Shown in pieces: positions 47,344 through 50,109 of a DNA stretch of 50,109 nt. This stretch comes from a virus. The stretch lies in the IMG/VR virus record IMGVR_UViG_3300028653_000022, positions 1-50,109 of that record; one strand, 5' to 3'. The first letter of the stretch is position 1; the number at the start of each line of letters is the position of its first letter. The position numbers and the translations under genes were made by a program. The notes beneath the pieces were generated by a model. That model was not told the DNA's origin and made no database searches. It saw nothing but the letters and a program-made list of their open reading frames with translations.

Positions 47344-49233
47344 ATGGTCACACGAATACCACAACCGACGTTCATAGGTTCTTCTCCCGCTGATGTAGTA
47401 GCTCAAGCCGCGGATACTGGAACGAAATATGCGCAGATAGCTCAGAATGCCATATCCGAGGGCTATAAAGCTTACCAGTCGAAGCAGGAAATCCAGGCTG
47501 CAAAGGATATGGAAGCACAAAAGGAAGCTGCGAATCTAACCCAGCTTAGGCTTGAGCTTCAAGGACGAGACTTATACGATGATCTGTCTAAGCGCGGTCC
47601 GGAGGCGTTAGCGGATAGAGGCGACGAGTTCACGAGCTTCTTCGATGCGCTTCAGCCGGGGAGTGGCAAGGGTATCGTCAGTCAGATGGCTAAAGCTTAC
47701 ACGAGTCACATCGGCGGCTTGAAGCTCGTAAACATGGGCGCTGCGGTCATACAAAGCGCAGGCTTAGGCGATACTACTCAAGCAAGCGCGAGCCCTTCGA
47801 GTTCAGCTCCAGATACTCAAGCTCCAGATACTCAAGCTCAAGCTCAAGCTACAGCTCCTGCCGCTGTGCCTGCTGTGCCTGCGGCTACCCCGGGAGCGCC
47901 CCTGGCTCATTCTCTTTCAGAGAATGCCACCGAGCTAGCGAATAACCTTCAGACCGAAGCGTCGAACTTTCCGCTCATGAATGACTTCAGAGCATGGTAT
48001 AAGCCCAAGCTCGGCCCCGGAGTGAAGCTTAACGATACCGGGACTGTGGCTTCTAATACGGCTTTGCTACAGAATCCTGCGAATGCCTTGGAGTACTTTA
48101 AGTATGTGAAAGAGCTACAGAACAATCCTGACAAGCTCCATTCACTCGTAAACGGTCAGGGTGGGCAAGCTGCGGTTCAGGCTCAGACGAACATGACTAA
48201 AACTTCGGAGACGCTTATTCAATCGACGAGCGGCGTTCCCGCTGCGATCGCTAAGACGGCGACAAGCGGGTTACAGAAACTCGCTGCTGAGCTTACAGGA
48301 GACGGATCGGCGAAGGTAACACCAAAGGAATCAGCTGCGATTACGAGACAGGGTCAGTATCAGGTTAAACTGCTCACTGACTCTCCGATGTATCGCAAAC
48401 TCGTAAGCCTTGGGGCTGATCCTAAGACACTCCAGGATTCTGTAGGCAATCTCCAGAGTCTTATGAACGACTCAAGCCCGGCAACTGCCGAGTCGATTAG
48501 ACTCGCAAGCGCGCTTCCTCCAGATGTGGCAAAAGACATCGTTAGCTATATGAATCAAAGTAGACTAACTGAGCAGATGTACGGAAAGCAAAATCTCGAC
48601 GCGGCAAACGAGAATGATAGACGAGCTGCCATTTTAGGAAAAATATATCACGACATGGCTACGATGAATAACCAAGTCGAGACCTTGCACCAAAGGATCG
48701 CGGCCGAGACGGATTTGAACAAACGTGCGGCCCTAGCAGAATCAGGCAAGACTATTACTCAGGCAGTAGTCGCCGAGAATGCCTATGGCGCGCTACTCGA
48801 TAAGAGAATGAGCGACCACCAGCAGGAGCTAACCAAGAATAACCAGACTGAGACCGCTGCTCAGACGCAACAGTATGCACTAGCAATCGAGGCCTCGGAC
48901 CCGAACCTATCCGCGGCTCACAAGCTGGCAGCTCAGCTTCAAGCGTCAGTCCTAGGCGAAGACTACGGAGTCGCCTATAGCACGGTGACCGCGAAGCATC
49001 TTTTAGGTGCTTCGTTCCTACCTGAGACAGTTCCTGCGTTCGATGTTCCTGTCCCATTCTCAGGGACTCCTCCTGTTGGGACGACCAATCCTCAAATCAT
49101 TAAGCCAGCAGCGGCAGCTCCAGACGTTGGGCAAGCTGCCGCGAGTGGTGCTCTTCCTGGTGGTCAAGGAAGTGCGGTGCCATCGGGCAACGCCGCGGTG
49201 GACGCCTTGACCAAGAAGTATGGTGGGAACTAA
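47344..49233 (+). CDS. Internal virion (ejection) protein, gp15-like
   Basis: A 629-residue, mostly helical, Ala/Gln-rich protein with AAGGAG upstream. A Pro/Ala/Gln linker (about residues 150-190) divides a helical N-terminal part from a long helical body. It would form the periplasmic part of the DNA-ejection tunnel with the small and giant ejection proteins. Confidence 0.6.
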   Translation: MVTRIPQPTFIGSSPADVVAQAADTGTKYAQIAQNAISEGYKAYQSKQEIQAAKDMEAQKEAANLTQLRLELQGRDLYDDLSKRGPEALADRGDEFTSFFDALQPGSGKGIVSQMAKAYTSHIGGLKLVNMGAAVIQSAGLGDTTQASASPSSSAPDTQAPDTQAQAQATAPAAVPAVPAATPGAPLAHSLSENATELANNLQTEASNFPLMNDFRAWYKPKLGPGVKLNDTGTVASNTALLQNPANALEYFKYVKELQNNPDKLHSLVNGQGGQAAVQAQTNMTKTSETLIQSTSGVPAAIAKTATSGLQKLAAELTGDGSAKVTPKESAAITRQGQYQVKLLTDSPMYRKLVSLGADPKTLQDSVGNLQSLMNDSSPATAESIRLASALPPDVAKDIVSYMNQSRLTEQMYGKQNLDAANENDRRAAILGKIYHDMATMNNQVETLHQRIAAETDLNKRAALAESGKTITQAVVAENAYGALLDKRMSDHQQELTKNNQTETAAQTQQYALAIEASDPNLSAAHKLAAQLQASVLGEDYGVAYSTVTAKHLLGASFLPETVPAFDVPVPFSGTPPVGTTNPQIIKPAAAAPDVGQAAASGALPGGQGSAVPSGNAAVDALTKKYGGN

Positions 49234-49236
49234 TCT

Positions 49237-50109
49237 ATGAACCCGGTAGATATTCTTGAGTCCAAGTTCGCTCAGATGTCGAGCGACCCTGAGTTTATGA
49301 AGCTTAACTATCAAGACCAAGCGGCCGTTAGAACCAATGTTACTGCGGCGATCCTGCCCCAAGACCCGGATTATGCGAATCTATCTCCGGAGCAAAAGCA
49401 GGCTGCAACGGAAAGCATAGCTCGGCGAGTGCCTGCGTTGCAGAATAAGACGCTTGAAGGGTACTTAAACGATACGGTTCGTTATGCCCACCACGGAGAC
49501 ATGGATTCAGCTCAAAAGATTGCAGAGCTTTCGGGGTGGAATGCTACGAGTCGAAATAGTTTGATTGTCAATCTCGCTGCGAAAGTGTCTGGAGCGGTAG
49601 GCGTTCCTATTGGAGGCACCGATCTTACGACGAAAGAATCCAGATCGCTCATGGACGGGAGCGATGCTGCCAAGCTCCAAGCGTATTTCAATGACATCGG
49701 CGCGAACGATTCTACGTTTAAGTCGGTTCGAAGCCAAGCAAGCGCAGGCGCTTTCGTTGGACAACTGGGAGACTTCGCGGCGTTGCTCGGAGCACCGGGA
49801 AGCGCAGTTACTGAAGGTCTTATGGGGGTAGTACGAGGCGTGAATCTTACCTCGAGACTTGCGCTCAATACAGCTAAGCTCATCATTCCGGCCGTGTCGA
49901 ATACGATGGTCGGAGCAGTGGGGAATATAGCTCGAGAGAACGCTCTCGCTCTCATTCAGAACAACCCTGGGCTCTACACGGATACGGCGACGAAGTTGCT
50001 CGCAGCGGGGGGAGAGGGGGCGTATCAGAACTTTTTCTTAAGCTTAGGTCTTCAGGCCGCAAGTGACTTCGTCCTTCCCGGAGTGGCAGCGTTGCTACGG
50101 GGCCCGATT
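49237..50109 (+). CDS. Giant internal virion/ejection protein, N-terminal part (runs off the window)
   Basis: The frame starts MNPVDILESKFAQMSSDPEF and is open for 291 codons to the last base. It is helical, with a glycine-containing hydrophobic segment (AGAFVGQLGDFAALLGAPGS) that could insert into a membrane. The ribosome site is weak (GGTGGG). By position it is the gp16-like ejection protein. It and the frame open at the left edge probably belong to one gene of at least 1705 codons. Confidence 0.65.
   Translation, partial: MNPVDILESKFAQMSSDPEFMKLNYQDQAAVRTNVTAAILPQDPDYANLSPEQKQAATESIARRVPALQNKTLEGYLNDTVRYAHHGDMDSAQKIAELSGWNATSRNSLIVNLAAKVSGAVGVPIGGTDLTTKESRSLMDGSDAAKLQAYFNDIGANDSTFKSVRSQASAGAFVGQLGDFAALLGAPGSAVTEGLMGVVRGVNLTSRLALNTAKLIIPAVSNTMVGAVGNIARENALALIQNNPGLYTDTATKLLAAGGEGAYQNFFLSLGLQAASDFVLPGVAALLRGPI

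Overview
The window is a tailed-phage genome (or most of one), most likely a podovirus with T7-like virion gene order. It has a large terminase, a portal, an HK97-type capsid gene, no tape measure or sheath genes, and a run of internal/ejection-type proteins at the right edge. There is no integrase, repressor, ribosomal RNA or complete tRNA, which suggests a lytic phage. The host cannot be named. Strong GGAGG-type ribosome sites and a small gene family that I associate with proteobacterial prophages (7899-8111) point weakly to a proteobacterium.

Layout: genes 4101-24457 all lie on the minus strand (replication, recombination, transcription and accessory functions). Genes from about 25.9 kb to the right edge lie on the plus strand (packaging, lysis, capsid, tail, ejection). 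Between them is an AT-rich divergent region with DnaA-box-like sites and repeats, probably the origin and early control region. The window opens inside a plus-strand gene that runs to 4246 and closes inside another plus-strand gene that starts at 49237. These are probably the two ends of one giant ejection-protein gene in a circularly permuted map. The direct join is out of frame, so at least 3n+2 bases are missing.

Replication module: a uracil-DNA-glycosylase/3'-5' exonuclease/DNA polymerase A fusion is broken just before polymerase motif A by a five-gene cassette (7043-8737). The polymerase catalytic part resumes at 7046. Around it are a DUF3987-like helicase candidate, a Sak4-like RecA-fold ATPase, a DUF669-like protein, an SSB, a PD-(D/E)XK Cas4/RecB-like nuclease and a FliA-like sigma factor. 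Less usual genes are a radical-SAM/SPASM-like protein, a GP88-family protein, a DUF115-like protein and a DUF932 protein.

The most striking element is at 17.68-17.84 kb. A single 32-nt type I-C CRISPR repeat sits with no array and no cas operon, directly before the ribosome site of the DUF115-like gene. It is preceded by a near-consensus sigma-70 promoter and a structured RNA of about 65 nt ending in a U-tract. This is the arrangement expected of a phage solitary repeat unit (RNA anti-CRISPR, Racr) or of a repeat-based regulatory RNA. A Cas4-like nuclease gene lies two genes downstream in the same operon.

Other non-coding structure: a hairpin-rich 763-nt gap (22919-23681) looks like a large ornate RNA, and two tRNA-minihelix-like elements (21131-21172, 21916-21955) flank a three-gene block. 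Virion accessory genes include a collagen-like fiber with a LamG-like domain, followed by a GH130-like propeller protein and a TPR-FkbM methyltransferase, which suggests glycan modification or recognition.
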